A stretch of DNA of 64,000 bases, taken from the NCBI RefSeq assembly GCF_026210795.1, contig NC_089440.1, forward strand, positions 4,092,001 to 4,156,000. The letters run 5' to 3'. Made by a program: the position numbers and the translations under genes. This DNA comes from Rhizophagus irregularis. Taxonomy: Eukaryota; Glomeromycota; Glomeromycetes; Glomerales; Glomeraceae. The notes beneath the pieces were generated by a model. The model was not told the origin of the DNA and did not search any database. It saw only the letters and a list, made by a program, of their open reading frames with translations. This document shows positions 26,108 to 39,355 of this stretch, in pieces (the stretch's first letter is position 1; each line of letters begins with the position of its first letter).

Positions 26108-26458
26108 TTAAGTTTTAATCACGTCAGGAGGAAATACTGTGAAAGATTATGAAATTTACAATTTTACTCACATTAGAGAAGCGGTTATAATTTGTAAGTA
26201 ACGAACAGAAAATCTTATATTTAGGAAAACGCAGAAAGAGGAGAAGAAGAAGGAGGGGAATATGCTTTATTTACGTTTTTATTTACTGGACGGAATCGGT
26301 GGTCCTATAAAAAATTTTATCCGTTATTTCTGTAAAAACTCCGTAAAAAATGAGTCTTTCCCGGATCCATTCATGGAAAATAAAATAATTCGATAAATTC
26401 CGTGATATAAGGTTATTAATGCGGAAAAAAAGATGGATATAAAAAGAGTTTACCATAA

Positions 26459-26868
26459 AATCGACAGTCTACAACCCCGACACCAAACCCAAATCCTGTT
26501 GAAATAAAATCCCGAAAGTCACAAATTCCGACAGTTAAAAAATCTTGACAGTCAAAATCCCAAAGTTTTTTTTTTAAAAAAAATAAAAAAATGTATATAG
26601 TTTTAAAATGTAGTGACGCAGTAAAGTGACGCAGTAATGGGCTAATTTATTCAATATAATTTAAAATATAATCTGTAAATTTTATTAATACCAAAATGTA
26701 AATTGTTTGCAAATTTTATTAATAGTTACTATATTATTAATGAAAATTAAAGAAAAAATTTTTATCTTAGTATGTACAGTATATTTCTAGATTCTAAACC
26801 AATCGAAATTTGCATTTATCAGGATTTTGGTGTCGATAGACTGTCGCATTATGGGTGTTAGGATTTTT
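26459..26868. repeat. Inverted-repeat-bounded segment (possible MITE)
   Basis: CGACAGTCTA...CGACACCAAA...AATCCTG at about 26461-26500 is matched in inverted orientation at about 26820-26856 (CAGGATTTTGGTGTCGATAGACTGTCGC). The inside is AT-rich and holds no gene. The true outer ends and target duplication are not resolved. Confidence 0.45.
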
Positions 26869-28383
26869 GGGTGATCCCATATAAAAAACGGATCGATTTT
26901 TTTTACAGGGAAATATATCCGTCGTATTTTATTTGATGGTTTATAGGTTGTGATAATTTGTCATCACACGATGAAGATTTTTGACGTTTCAGAAATACAT
27001 CTGGTTGTGTGAGGAAGAGTTAGTCGAGACTTACAAATATATATTTATCACCAAGATTTTCCATTTATGATTACCGCAAAAATCGGTGCATTTCTTCCGT
27101 TGAAAATATTAACATCGGAAAGTGATGCAGTTTAATTCGAGGCCTTTTAATTTCTAAACCTGAACTAAACCTGAACTAAATAATGCGTTTCAGTCATCAA
27201 TCAGCGCATTAGTTTAATCGTTACAATCTTTTTTTTTACTACCAGCGAAATCACTACTAATGTGATATCTAATTTAAATGTGTAAATTTCTAGTTGTATT
27301 GAAACAAAAATTCAAATAATTTGAGAGATTCTTGAAATTTAATTTGGCAACATGTGTAAGTTGCCGTTAATTATTTTATCTCTATTTGCAAATTAGCTTG
27401 ATATGGACAATTACAAGATTGATTACAGGACAATTGCCGGACAATTACCGGATATTTAATGGACAAAAATTGATTGATAATCAATCAAAATAAACATTGT
27501 AAATCAATGCGTTTCATTCAGGGCTGAAAATGAAAAATCAAGAGGTACTAAAATTATATTTGACATATTAGATAAAAATTGCGTAAAATGATGGAATAAT
27601 AAATTTTAAGAAATTAATTTTATCATTAATAATAATTTATTTCAGATTGAAATGATTATTATAGATTTTCAATACATGTGGCTATTTTTTCGTGCTGCTC
27701 CTGATTCGTTATTTATGAAAAGATCCGATCTAGTTATTTGATCTGATAAACGATCTATAATCAATTAATAAATAATAAAAATCAATCTATATTTTTAAAG
27801 CTTTCTTGGAAATAATTATTATTAAAAGAACTTAACTGAATAAATTAAAGAATCTTTATGATAATCTGAATTTATTGTATTAATTAATTATTAATATATT
27901 GCCTGGATGTTTTTTTAAATGTTCCTTGTAAATCAAATTAAATAAATTAAATTACCTTATCATTCTTAATCTATAGAATTTATCCCATATTTAGGATTCG
28001 GCGTTTACAGGGAGAAACGTTTCGAGTTTTTGAAAAATGGTTTTCTCCTATGCAGGTGATATGAAATACAAATAAATACGTTTAAGAAATTGATACGCAA
28101 TATCGATAAATTTGAGCCAAACTTTTTATAGTGTGACCCTATCTACTTAAGCTATATCGGAGAACTAATTAATCTATCCAAATTTAGTTTAATGAATACA
28201 TATATAGATAGTTAGCAACCTCCTTTTTTTTTTCCTTTTTTTGAATTTGTTACCGAAGATCATCAATTATTTAAAAAAATTTTTTTTTTGCGAAATTGAT
28301 TTTTTTTTTAAAAAAAAAAAAATCGAGAATTCGATTAAAAAATTTTTACGGAAAAAAAGTATTAGGGTTAGGTTGTAATCAAA
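26869..28383. other. Intergenic, upstream of the Bre4-like gene
   Basis: No gene seen. Near the 3' end there is a pyrimidine-rich stretch and a T-run/A-run junction (28295-28321) just before the start codon region, likely part of the promoter or 5' leader. That role is inference. Confidence 0.5.
27610..28260. other. Non-coding, no distinct feature
   Basis: Inspected as the proximal upstream of the Bre4-like gene. AT-rich with AATTAATTATTAA-type words; nothing could be assigned. Confidence 0.4.
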
Positions 28384-31300
28384 ATGAGTGATCCGCCTAA
28401 TAATGAATCTGAATCCGAGCGTCAACAAAGTACTATTCCTATTAGTAATCCAGCGTTACTTTCTTCTTCCCGTCGTACTGTAAGGTAAATTAAAGATCTA
28501 TTTTTGATTTGTAATTTATATAAAAGAAATTCATCATTAATTATTAGGTAATCCTTTTTAGTTTTCCAAGTCCATATTACGATTCAATTTATAATCCACC
28601 CGTAACCGCAGAAAGTCAAGAAGCACATGGGTATAATGAAGAAGAAAATATAAATAATTTTGATACTTCATTACACCCAATCGAAGAAGAAGCTCATCGA
28701 CCTTTAGATTCTGATTTCTCATCATTTCCTAGAAGGATAAAAAAGGGAACTTCACCTAGATTTCTTAGACATCGACATCAAACTCAATATGGAACTCCAC
28801 ATTCATTTGCTTGGAGTGCTTTGAGATATTTTAATGAAGGATTATCCGGGGGAACTCCTTCATCTATTCATTCTGAGGATGTTTTTCAAAGAAGTTTTAT
28901 GTATGATGAACCTGGTGTTATATCTCCTGGTGAAGGAAGTATGTATAGTGTTATAATGGATGATGGTTCATTACAAAGAAGAAGAATTTCTCTAACTTCG
29001 GAATATTCAAGGTTCTTATTACAATATAAATTTTCATTCTAAAATTCTAAAAACATTTAATTTATTCTTACTCTTATATTTTAACTTTTTTTAATTCAGG
29101 TACAATACGGTTAACGAACAAACGGCATTACTTCATGATCAAGATAATTCAGACTCTGATGCTGAAGATACGTACAATAATAATAAAAATCGACGTTATA
29201 CATCAAAGTTTGAGAAATTTAAAGCTTGGTTTTATGAAGATTTTTTTACACAAAGTACAAAGAATATAATTAAATGTGCATTAGCATATTTTCTTGCATC
29301 ACTATTTACTTTTATTCCGATATTAAATGAAAAAACGGGATTAAAAGAAGCACAAAATTCTCATTTAGTAGCATCAGTAGCAGTATTTTTTAATCCCGCT
29401 AAAACTGTTGGAGGAATGTATGAGGCAGTAATGTTTTCTCTTATAGGTGGATTATTTGGATCTTTAATTTGTATTGGTAGTATGGCTAGTGCTGTTTGGT
29501 TTGATAATAATGGTCTTGATACTATCGGACGTATCTTAGGTGTTGTAATTTGGTGTGGTGGAAGTATGTTTATAGTAGCTTTTCTTAAGGCTAAACTAAA
29601 TAAACCTAATTTTAACAGCGGTAAGTTGTAATTTAATTTTATTATTTGGAACTTTTTTGCTAAAATAAACCAATTTACTTATTTTTTTTATAAATTTATA
29701 GCATGTTCTCTTGCAAATATTATCATATTTGTAATTGTAACAAAGGAAGGATCACCTGATTTAGCTAATTTTTCAATGGATAAAATTATTCAAGTAACAA
29801 AAATAATTTTTTTTGGGATATGTATAAGTTTCTTCGTTTCAGTATGTGTTTGGCCTGTTAGTGCTAGTAAGAAATTAAAGTAAGTTATAATATATTTAAA
29901 GAAATGTTTCGTTCCGATGTGAATTTATTAATCTAATCTTTTTATATTTTATAATAGGGTTGAGATTGGGAAAACTTTAGGATCATTTCGTCTTCTTTTA
30001 AAACTTCTTACCAAATCTTTCCTTATCGATGATGTTAATTATACAGACGAATCTGTTCAATCTGCAATTAAATCATATCAAGCTACGTTCACAACACTGA
30101 AGGAATGCCTTAAGCAAGCATCATATGAAATTCATAATAGGAATATGCAACGACAACTTGGACTTTATCAAGAGACGATCAATAGTTTACAAAGATTAGC
30201 ACAATATTTGGGTGGTTTAAGAAGTTGTTGTGGATTACAATGGGAAATTATGAAAGATGATAAAACTAAATACGGTAGTGGTTCAACTACTTTGAATGAA
30301 AGTTTTGATGGATTAGGTGTGGAAGTAGATGATGATGACGAAGATGAAGAATTTGTAGATTTAGGAAATTTATTGGAAATTATTAGATTTGTTGGACCAT
30401 CAATGAAATCTTTAGCATATACTTGTAAACAAACTATTTCACATCTTCAAGATCAATTTACCGTTACATCAGCATTTTCAAAAATACCATCATTTACTTT
30501 ACTTCATCAAAACTTAAAATCCGCACTGGAATTATTTGAAAAATCACAAACAAAATCACTTACAAAACTTTATCGTAAAAAAACTAATTATGATAATAGA
30601 CCAAATGAAGAAGTTTTTTTAACATATTTTTTTGTATTCAATTTACAAGAATTTGCAAGAGAATTGGCAGATTTGGTGGATTTAGTTGATCATATACAAA
30701 AATTAGATGCAATAGAACAACGTAGAAGAGCAACGAGAAGATGGTGGAAATTTTGGCGTTATTTTGGTTGCTTTACAAGTGATAGTTCTCATGACGCTAT
30801 GTTTAATAAAAGTTTTGATGAAAAAATCAAAAAAAAATTCCCTGAAAATACGAATAATTTATTTAATACGATTCAAACTCCGATACCAAAAACTTTTGCG
30901 CAAAAGTTTACTATTAAAATGTGGAAATCACTCACTTGGTTTAGACAATTTGAAGTCAAATATGCTTTTAAAGCAGCTGTTAGTACTGCTATTTTAGCTA
31001 GTCCCGCGTTTATTGAGTCAACTAGAGAATTATTTTGGCAATATCGTGGTGAATGGGCTTGTATTTCAGTAAGTTAAATTAATTTTTTTTTTATTTATTT
31101 AATTTAATTTAATTTAATGCTAATACTTTATAAATAATTAGATGATGGTCGTGATGGTACCAACAGTAGGAGGGGCAAATCTTATAGGATTATATCGTGC
31201 ATGTGGAACATTATTTGGATCATTTCTCGCTTGGTTTATTTACACACTCTTCCCTGAAAATGCAATTGTAATGTCAATTTTTGGATTTTTTATCGCCATT

Positions 31301-32440
31301 GTATGTTATCATTTCATACTTTACTCGAAATATAATCGTATCGGAACATTCGTTTTATTAACGTATAATTTAGTAGCTTTATATAAATTCAATCTTCGAG
31401 ATTCTGATCAACAAGATCTTGATATTATTGATATTGCAAGATATCGTGCGATCGCAGTTGGTACAGGTATAATTTGGGGAGTTTATGTAACAACATATTG
31501 GTGGCCATATGAAGCACGTGTAGAATTACGAAAAGGATTAAGTCAATTATTTATTAACATGAGTTGGTTATATAATAGATTAGTAGCTATCTATTCAATT
31601 AATCGAAAAGATTATGATGATGATAATAATAATACGGATCATCCAGTAAATGTTTCACAAGCATTATCAAAATCAGCCAGAGAATTTATAGAAATGGAAT
31701 TATTTTTACAATTATCATTACTTAAACTTAGAGAATTATTATCACAAACACCAAATGAACCACGTATGAAGGGACCATTTCCAGTAAAAACCTATAGTGA
31801 AATTTTAAGTGGATGTCAAAATATTTTAGATAAATTACTTTCAATGAGAATAGCGGTAACAAAACAAGAATGGTATACATCAATTCGAAGGGATTTTATT
31901 ATACCAGTATCAAAAGAAAGAAAAGATTTAGTAGGAAATACTATTTTATATTTTTATATTCTTGCAGCGGCTCTAAGATTAAAAACACCCTTACCACCTT
32001 ATTTACCACCTGCTGAAAAAGCAAGAAAAAAATTGATTAAAAAAATCAGAAATCTTCCAGTTGTTAAAAAACGTGTTATTGAAGGAAATGATGAACATTA
32101 TATCGTTTATTATGCTTATGTTTTAGTCATGGAAGATATAATTAGAGAATTAGAAAAATTAGGTGGAATTATGAAAGAGTTATTTGGTTGTATAGGTAAT
32201 GAAGAATTTGATGATTTTTTCAATACTAAACGTGAAGCTAGCACTAGTGGTTTTGATGATAATATGGGTGTTGCTAATACTTCGGTTCCACAACAAGATG
32301 AACAAGATGATAACGTTAATAACAACATTTCAAGTACTGATAATAATAATAATGTAGAATCCGGAGCTTTTATGAATTCATCTCAACCAACCGCTGTTTC
32401 ACAAAATGACGTACATAACAATCAAACAACTAATTCGTAG
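28384..32440 (+). CDS. Bre4-like / DUF2421 aromatic-acid-exporter-type membrane protein
   Basis: Six exons give 1,219 residues: join(28384..28484, 28562..29011, 29100..29620, 29702..29879, 29958..31068, 31142..32440). All introns are 73-88 nt and GT-AG; intron 2 has a poor donor (GTTCTT). The N-terminal 180 residues are Ser/Glu-rich and cytosolic-looking. A first membrane block (about 225-415) holds five or six hydrophobic segments. A long middle region (about 420-740) carries an acidic DDDDEDEEF patch and a basic Trp-rich RRWWKFWRYF. A second block (about 750-930) includes GANLIGLYRACGTLFGS and WWPYEARVELRKG, typical of the fungal ArAE_2/FUSC-like and DUF2421 (brefeldin A sensitivity, Bre4) family. 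Yeast Bre4 (about 1,125 residues) is linked to endocytosis and brefeldin sensitivity; the substrate is unknown. The tail is Asn/Ser/Gln-rich. Confidence 0.85.
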
Positions 32441-32863
32441 AAATTTTATTATTGTTATATATTGTATTATATATTTTTAAATAGGAATAACATTTTCTTG
32501 TATTTTTTTTTTTATTATTAAGTTATTATAAAAAAATTTTTTCGGCATATTATAAAAAGTTGAATAAAAAGACAGGATTTTGATCATATTTTATATAAAA
32601 TAAGAGATTGATGATTATCAGAAATTTTATTTAATTCGATTAAGGCAGTAATTTACTGCGATACATCTATGTTATTACGTCATGTGCATTATGAATCGTT
32701 GTAGTACAAAGTTTTGGTCACAATGACGAAATTAGATAATAGTTTAAAAAGACATCAATCTCAAGTTCATCGTAACTCAAATTTTGAATTTTTCGAAACA
32801 AAATTTTTTTTATATCTAAAAAGAAGAAAAAAAAAAGATAAGAAAAAGTAAAGATTTAAAAAG

Positions 32864-33926
32864 ATGAGAATATTTGCAATACCAATATTAAAAAACAAGA
32901 CAACATATTATTGTCGTCATAAACCTAAAACAACAACATATTTAACAAAAATGACGAATTATGCTACAAGAAAATGGGAAGAATTATCAAATGCTGATAA
33001 ACAAAGTTTAAAAGGTAGAATTTATGTAGGAGGACAAAATTTATTAGACAGAATGGATTATCAAGAATATTTTCTTAAAGGTGTACCTATGAGAGAAGAG
33101 AGGGGTGATGATAAAAGTTCAGTAAGTTTTTTTTTTTTATTATAAAGTAATAGAAAGATTTTTCATTATAAAATAATAGATCATTATAAAAATAATAGAA
33201 AGATTTTTTATTGTAAAAATAAAAGATTTTTCATTATAAAAAGAAAAAAGAATTTTTAATTCTTGTTTTTTTTAAGAGTATATTCGAAATTCGAAATTCC
33301 TTTATTTTTTTATAACAATTAATTAATTATTTTTCATACATTCTCTATTTTTTAGGTTCCTTTATTATATCCTTCTAATGTAATCACTTCTGAACAAATT
33401 GTAAATAATCTTCAAAAACTTTTAGAAAGAAGGTCACCATATCATCGAAAATATATGATTTATTCTGCATTATTTGTTCCTTTATCAGCCACATTTTCAA
33501 TAATTCCTATTTTACCTAATATACCCTTATTTTATAATCTATTCCGTTTATACAGTCATTATAAAGGTTAAGTACAATATTTGAAAAAATTAAAATTTCT
33601 TTTTTTTTAAAAAAAAAATTTATATATTATATACTAATATAATATTTTCTTTAATTATAGCATATAAAGGAGCACAACATTTATCTCATATTATTGAAGA
33701 TAATAGACTTGTTCCAACAGCATCAAAGGAATTAATATATATTTATAATGGATTAGATTTAAATAAAAATGAAATTATTGATGAACAAAGAATTCATAAT
33801 ATCGCCAAGAAATTTGGTTTAATAGTATTAGAAAATGATGTTAAGAGAGCAAGAAATCAAATTTTAGAAAAAATAAAAAAAGAAAATCAAGAAAAAAATC
33901 CTAATAATAATATTAAAGTTGATTGA
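32864..33926 (+). CDS. Mitochondrial K+/H+ exchange-related protein (Mit_KHE1, Mrx19-like)
   Basis: Three exons give 244 residues: join(32864..33121, 33356..33566, 33661..33926); introns of 234 and 94 nt begin GTAAGT and GTTAAG. Residues 1-30 are basic and Arg/Lys/Thr-rich, as expected for a mitochondrial targeting sequence. Then comes a helical region with LLERRSPYHRKY, a hydrophobic segment (about 121-148, with IPILPNIPLFYNLF) and RLYSHYKAYKGAQHL, the pattern of the Mit_KHE1 family (yeast YDL183c/Mrx19). That family is required for mitochondrial K+/H+ exchange, with the exact transport role unsettled. The C-terminus is a Lys/Glu-rich helix. The gene follows the Bre4-like gene in the same direction by 423 bp. 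Family call from motif memory. Confidence 0.75.
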
Positions 33927-34611
33927 TAGTGTAAGAAATGATGGTGGTGATAATAATAAAATTATAAAGGATAGCAAAAGGACTTTTTAGGAAATGAATT
34001 TTAATAATAAATAAAGAAGTTTTTAAAATAAAATAAAGATAATCAAATAATTTTATCAAGAATATTTAATATTTTAAAGATTTATTTTGGGATTGGAAAA
34101 GAAATTTCCACGGACAATTTTTTTTTTTGATCCAAAAAAAAAAATCATTTTTGAATTAATTTATGTTCTGAACGCGTAATATTTAACCAAATCTGCGTAT
34201 ATTCTGTGTATTCTTCATTGTCTGCCATTGTGCTAATTATACATTTATACATGAGAAAAAATCGAATTACCAAATCAAGTTAGATTATCTGAATACATAA
34301 TCGAATTAAGAGATTCAACAGATTCAACGAAAATAAAATGAATCTAAACTAATATATTTTCATTATGATCCACAAAGAAATAAAAATGTATGGGATATGT
34401 CGTGTAACATATTGATTTGGTTAAAAAATTAGATTAAGTATCACAAATATAATATAGTAGCCAATGTGCATAATAATAAATACTGTTCTTTTCTTTATTC
34501 ATAATAAAGTTTTGTTTTTTTTTACGATATTTACTATGCTCTAAAAAAGAATATTTTTTAACTATATATTGATATAAGACGAAACCTATTTCTTTCTTTC
34601 TTTTTATAAAC
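33927..34611. other. Intergenic
   Basis: AT-rich DNA between two plus-strand genes. No ORF, RNA gene or clear element is seen. It should hold the terminator of the upstream gene and the promoter of the downstream one. Confidence 0.5.
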
Positions 34612-35438
34612 ATGAAGATAAAAATTATTATTCTAACGGTTACATTTTTAATATTCCAAGTAAATATAATTTTTTTTTTAATTATTTACTGTTTTATTTT
34701 ATTATTTTTTTTTATATAAAAATAAAAAAAAATAGAAAAATAAAAAATAAATTAAAAAAAATAAAATATTATTTAATTTAGATCATTAATATAAATGCAC
34801 AAAATATATTGGGTTCGGTAATTATTCCATATAAAACCGTAGAAATTCCACCAAATAATGGAACATGGTATCTATGTTCACAAGAAGCGACAAAATATGT
34901 TAGTAAGTATCAATATTTTTTAATAAATTTTTTTTCAAATTTTTTTCTAAATATTTATCATTGATTATTTTACAAAAATTTTCTTTTAGGTTATAGCGTA
35001 AGAGTAGTAAATAATACATGGCCATTAACGGAGCCAGAATTTGGTACAAAAAAAGAGGGATATAATGTATCACTTTTAACAGCACCAAAAGAAGGAATTG
35101 TTGCTCAAATAGTTTATACTTCATCTTTTAAATTTGTTCCTTCTTTATCTTGTTACATGAATTTTGTTACTGAATGTGATCAAGATGCTGGCAATTATTT
35201 AATGAAAGATAATGAAGTTTATTGCTTGGTTTTGGTAAATCCTGCTTCTGAAGCAAAACATACAAATGTTACCATTTCTTTTACTAATTCAGTATTTGAA
35301 AATCCATTTACAAGTGATGATAAACCTGGTGGAAATTCTCCTCCAGGAACACATAATAGCGCTACTTTATTAGAATTCAGTTTTATTAATTTATTTTTAT
35401 TATTAGTTATTCATATGTTAGTAATTGAAATTTTATAA
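34612..35438 (+). CDS. Secreted, probably GPI-anchored small cysteine-containing protein
   Basis: Three exons give 205 residues: join(34612..34659, 34782..34902, 34990..35438). Residues 1-23 are a classic signal peptide (MKIKIIILTVTFLIFQ, then IININA, with cleavage expected before Q). The mature part has four cysteines (two disulfides possible) and N-glycosylation sequons NNT, NVS and NVT. The C-terminus is LLEFS followed by about 20 hydrophobic residues with no cytoplasmic tail, as in GPI-anchored fungal surface proteins. The first intron donor is GTAAAT and the others are canonical. No known domain is recognised. A cell-wall or plasma-membrane surface role is inference; a secreted symbiosis or effector role is possible but unsupported. 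Confidence 0.75.
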
Positions 35439-38400
35439 TGTAAATTTTAATAGTTATTGATGAGCAAAAAAAAAAAAATTTCTTTGCATTGGCAAAATAA
35501 ACCAAATATTTGTCGGTAAATACTGTATTATCTGTTATGTATACTCATAAATTGACATCATAGAGTAATAATAGTTTTGCATATATACTATATGATTGTA
35601 TGCCCCCTTCTTCATAAATGTTAATAGGATCTTCGTCCATTTTTTGCGTTACAAAATTAATTAAATGGGAAATCGTGAATATATGTAAAGTAAGACACCG
35701 ATAAACTAATGCATTTGCGCTTGCACTAACTTAAATACTTCATTTTGATCTTCTAGAAGACAGATCTGATATCGATGATTGAACCGAAAGTTAGTATGAA
35801 AGAATTACGTAATAACCGCAAATAACATTTAGTAAATATGGGCAAAAATCTTAAATTTCCAATCACAACGAACTAGAGTAAGCTGTTTCAACTTACCGCG
35901 ATAACAAAGTTTAATAAATTTTTAAGATTTATTTCTTAATTTAAAAGGAAATTCAAATCATTATAATACCTGTATTCCTTATATTTCAATATTTTCTTTA
36001 CTCAACAAATAATGTGCTTTAATTAGTGAAGAAAAAATATGTTTTTCGTTTTATGATAAAATTTTGAATTAATGTAAATTTCTTTTTATCCAACAATTTA
36101 TTAAGCACATCATTGAAGGCATCTAAGAGTGATATACTGGTTTCACCTTAACTTACAATCTAATTACTGATTAAGTGGCTCTTACGAGTTGATTTTACAG
36201 TTCTTGTTCCAACTGGATGCGCTTGATTCGAACGATTCCCTTGTACGAAGATTCACACGAACAGTATTAAGCAACACTATAGTAATCCTCAATTTTTGAC
36301 AAAACATAATCACGATTACCAGGAGACAGGAGTTATAGAAGACCTACAAATTAATATTTTAATACCAATAAAAGGCTTATGTCTTTGAATGAGTGTTGGT
36401 CATTGAGACCATCTGTAAACATCGAAGTATATTCGTTGCCATTAGCGACACATGGGAAATCAATCAGGTTGGTAGTTGTCGTCTAAGTGAACTCTTTAAT
36501 GAATCATTCTTTTGTCATGCTGTTACTTGAATCTAAATCATGTAAAATAAATAAGAACGTGAAACGATCATAATTATTGTATATGGTAATTCTGCCATGT
36601 GTTATCCTATGCCTGCCCCGGTCTCCGTAGGCTACCTTGGCCGAAGGACTAAGGGCCTTCAAAGGCTCAAGGCCGGAGAGGAGCCTGCTTTATCCCTAGG
36701 GGACTTGGGCTATAGTTTGAAGAATAATTATAAGATAAATAAAAGGCAAATCCATTTCCACAACGTATATATCCTTATTATCCTTCCTTCTATTTCTATT
36801 TTGTTAATTAGTTAATCATTACTAAGTTTCGTCAAAGACTACCGTAATAAATGTTATAGATGAGACCTGCTCGTATTTCGAAACGTTGTTTGAAAAATTC
36901 AGCAAGGAACAAAAACAAGAAATGACAACATGTGTGTTTTAGTGTTGTTATATCAATGTAGAATAACCTTAGTAATAAAAATATAACCGCTAAAGGAAAG
37001 TTTTGACAACAATTGACATATATGTCAGATGAACTCGATTAATAAAGTATAAATAATGGCTATTACAATCTAGATTCTAGAGTTTACCCATGGAAAATTC
37101 AGCTGGTAAACCGTGTACAGATGACATCCACAGTAACAGTATATGATTACTATTTACTACATAATAATTCAATATACAATAAAATAATGCATTTTACGAA
37201 ATACAAACATAATTAATTTTTCAGATGCATAAAGTGGAAATGAAATAATCGCAAGCGAAATACACGACATTTCAAGGGAGTACATAGACCCTATCAGTAT
37301 ATACTACAATTAAAATCGGGATTGATCTAGGCCATTTTAATGCGGGTCTTTGCTTTTACTTTATTTCTAACTACGAGATCCTCGCATATCTACCTATCTA
37401 CTCACACAGACCATGTACAGTTTATTTTCCGCAAGAGAGTCTTTCTGAGATGACAGAATTTCAGATCTATAGAAGAATTCCAGAGATTATTAATTGGGTA
37501 AAAACAATGTAATACTTCCGATTCACTCACCGTTAAATTTCTATGCCACCCTCCTCTGTATTGAAGACCAACATGTAATAACGATTGCCGATTTGATTTC
37601 ATCATGAAATTCGAAAAATTCTATTAATATATTTAATCGATATATAAATATTAGATTTTTTTATCCTTGTTTGTTTGATAATGACTTAAGTTCGATTAGT
37701 TTGTTCCTTAATTTTTATTTTTATTTTATTTATTTATTCATTTATTTATTTTTTTGAGTAAATAAATGATTTATGTTTTATTTACACAAGGAGGTTTGTT
37801 AATCAGATTCATGTAATTTGAACCCGAGAGTGACAATCTTTAGTAAAATTATGTTAATATGATAACACAGAAGCCTTGGATTTTTTTAATCAATAATTCA
37901 CGTAAATATTCAGAAAAGTTTGGAGCACCATTCCTTATCATTTCCGATAATCAGTGTTCCAAATAAGAAATATCAACTTTGATGTGACAAAAAATTTATT
38001 ACTGCGGACAACATATTTGATGATTTATTCTAATTCTCTTATCGAAGAACATATACAGTATAAATCTAAATAATAATATGACAATGATACAATATTTTTT
38101 AAAAAAAAACCTAGAAACGGAAAGTCCCGATACAGTCGGAAATAAAAGTTATGTTAAAAAATAATATTACTAAACGGATCATTAAAAAAAATTAATCTCT
38201 AGAAATAATGAATTAGAATGTAATTTTCGCAATTAATACTCACAGTGCATAACATTTTTACAAGTTGAAGTAAATAATTCAAGCATTTCATCTGTTCGGA
38301 ATCAGTTTTTGTCCGAGAAGTTTGGCGCAGCAATGCGAGGCAGAGTGAAATATAAATTATAATGGTAGGATGTATTACTTTTATTTTTTTAAATAGACTC

Positions 38401-38851
38401 TTACTGATTTTTGCTCCGAAATTTTGTAATAGATCAAAATTTACTTCATCTTGGAATGTGTGAATGGGAATTGTTTAATTTATATTAGTTAGAATGATAT
38501 ATATAAACATAACAAAAATTTAGTGTATAAAAAATTGATCATAGAAGCAAAGTAGATAGTAAAAAATTGGCATTAGGTGTAGGAGTAGCGGGAAGGAAGC
38601 TCATTTTATGGGTTAAGGCTCAAGATGCTTCCTCCCTTTAGACTCGCTACTCATTTTACTCACACTTTATTTTGTCATAATCAATGAAAAATCGGGTTTT
38701 AAATTTTTGCGATAAATGTGCATCTACCGGGAATTTATATATTTTATTTTGAGCATTGTAATCTAGTTTCATTTATTACATTTTTTCTTGTATTTATTTG
38801 CATAATCTGTTAGTTGTTAGTTAAAGCTAAAAGTAATCTTATTTCCAATGA
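35439..38851. other. Non-coding region with a short GC-rich island
   Basis: About 3.4 kb has no defensible gene. A patch at about 36600-36712 is much more GC-rich than its surroundings and contains inverted words (AAGGGCCTTCAAAGGCTC, GGCC/CCGG). It could be a fragment of a repeat. The frames at 36597 (+) and 37402 (-) have no recognised similarity and are not called. Confidence 0.5.
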
Positions 38852-39174
38852 TTAAAAATCTGGCAAATCTATCAGAGTCAAATTCTTCCTAATCCAATAT
38901 GTTGTATAATTCCATCCTTCATATTCTTTGTCTGCTGTTGTAACATACAGTACTTCTGTGGACCAAAATCATCAAACAGATCGTTTATATCCGGGATAAC
39001 AAAATATAGATTGATTGGATTATAATTATTTATTTTACTCCAAATCACTGAGACTGTTCACCTTTGTACTATGTTTTCTGCAATTGTCATCTGATATAAA
39101 TAATGAATCCCATCACATTCAGGCACAATAGCATCAATAGATTTAAAATTAGGACTATCGGGAATGTTATAACA
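38852..39174 (-). pseudogene. Crinkler (CRN)-like gene, 3' part, split by hAT insertion
   Basis: This is the downstream part of the gene whose upstream part lies at 45945-46500. The minus strand reads SIDAIVP, then YQMTIAENIVQ, matching the ending typical of Crinkler/RHS-type C-termini (SIDA.IP...FQMT). After a non-coding stretch of about 40 nt comes INLYFVIPDINDLFDDF and a last piece ending in a TAA at 38852. A frame change falls inside the last piece, so the gene was probably decayed as well as interrupted. Knowledge: CRN proteins are P-loop-ATPase/nuclease-like proteins known as host-directed effectors in oomycetes and present in large numbers in some mycorrhizal fungi. Function of this copy: none expected. 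Confidence 0.65.
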
Positions 39175-39182
39175 CCCTGAAG
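39175..39182. repeat. Target-site duplication CCCTGAAG (left)
   Basis: Identical 8-bp sequence CCCTGAAG lies directly outside both ends of the hAT element (here and at 45937-45944), the standard hAT duplication length. Confidence 0.95.
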
Positions 39183-39189
39183 CAGTGAT

Positions 39190-39355
39190 GTTAAATGACA
39201 TTGTCATTTGACCAAATTTCAAATGACCTTAAATGACATTGAAATGATATAAGAAATTATGTCATTTAAAAAAAATGTCATTTGCAAATGACAAATGACA
39301 AAATGACATATGTCATTTCTAAGTGACAATATCATTTATGATTGTCATTATGATG
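39190..39355. repeat. hAT subterminal repeats (AAATGACA)n, left
   Basis: More than ten copies of AATGACA or TGTCATT occur in both orientations, matched by a similar cluster at 45822-45925. By analogy with known hAT elements these are likely transposase-binding motifs. Confidence 0.75.

Noticed and set aside
32116-32328. Minus-strand frame within the Bre4-like gene
   Set aside because: Antisense shadow of the last exon.
36597-36815. Plus-strand frame over the GC-rich island
   Set aside because: Only the island part is non-trivial; the rest is AT-rich, with no homologous domain and no splice support.
37402-37605. 67-residue minus-strand frame
   Set aside because: Varied composition but no recognisable family and no splice or start context; not enough to call.
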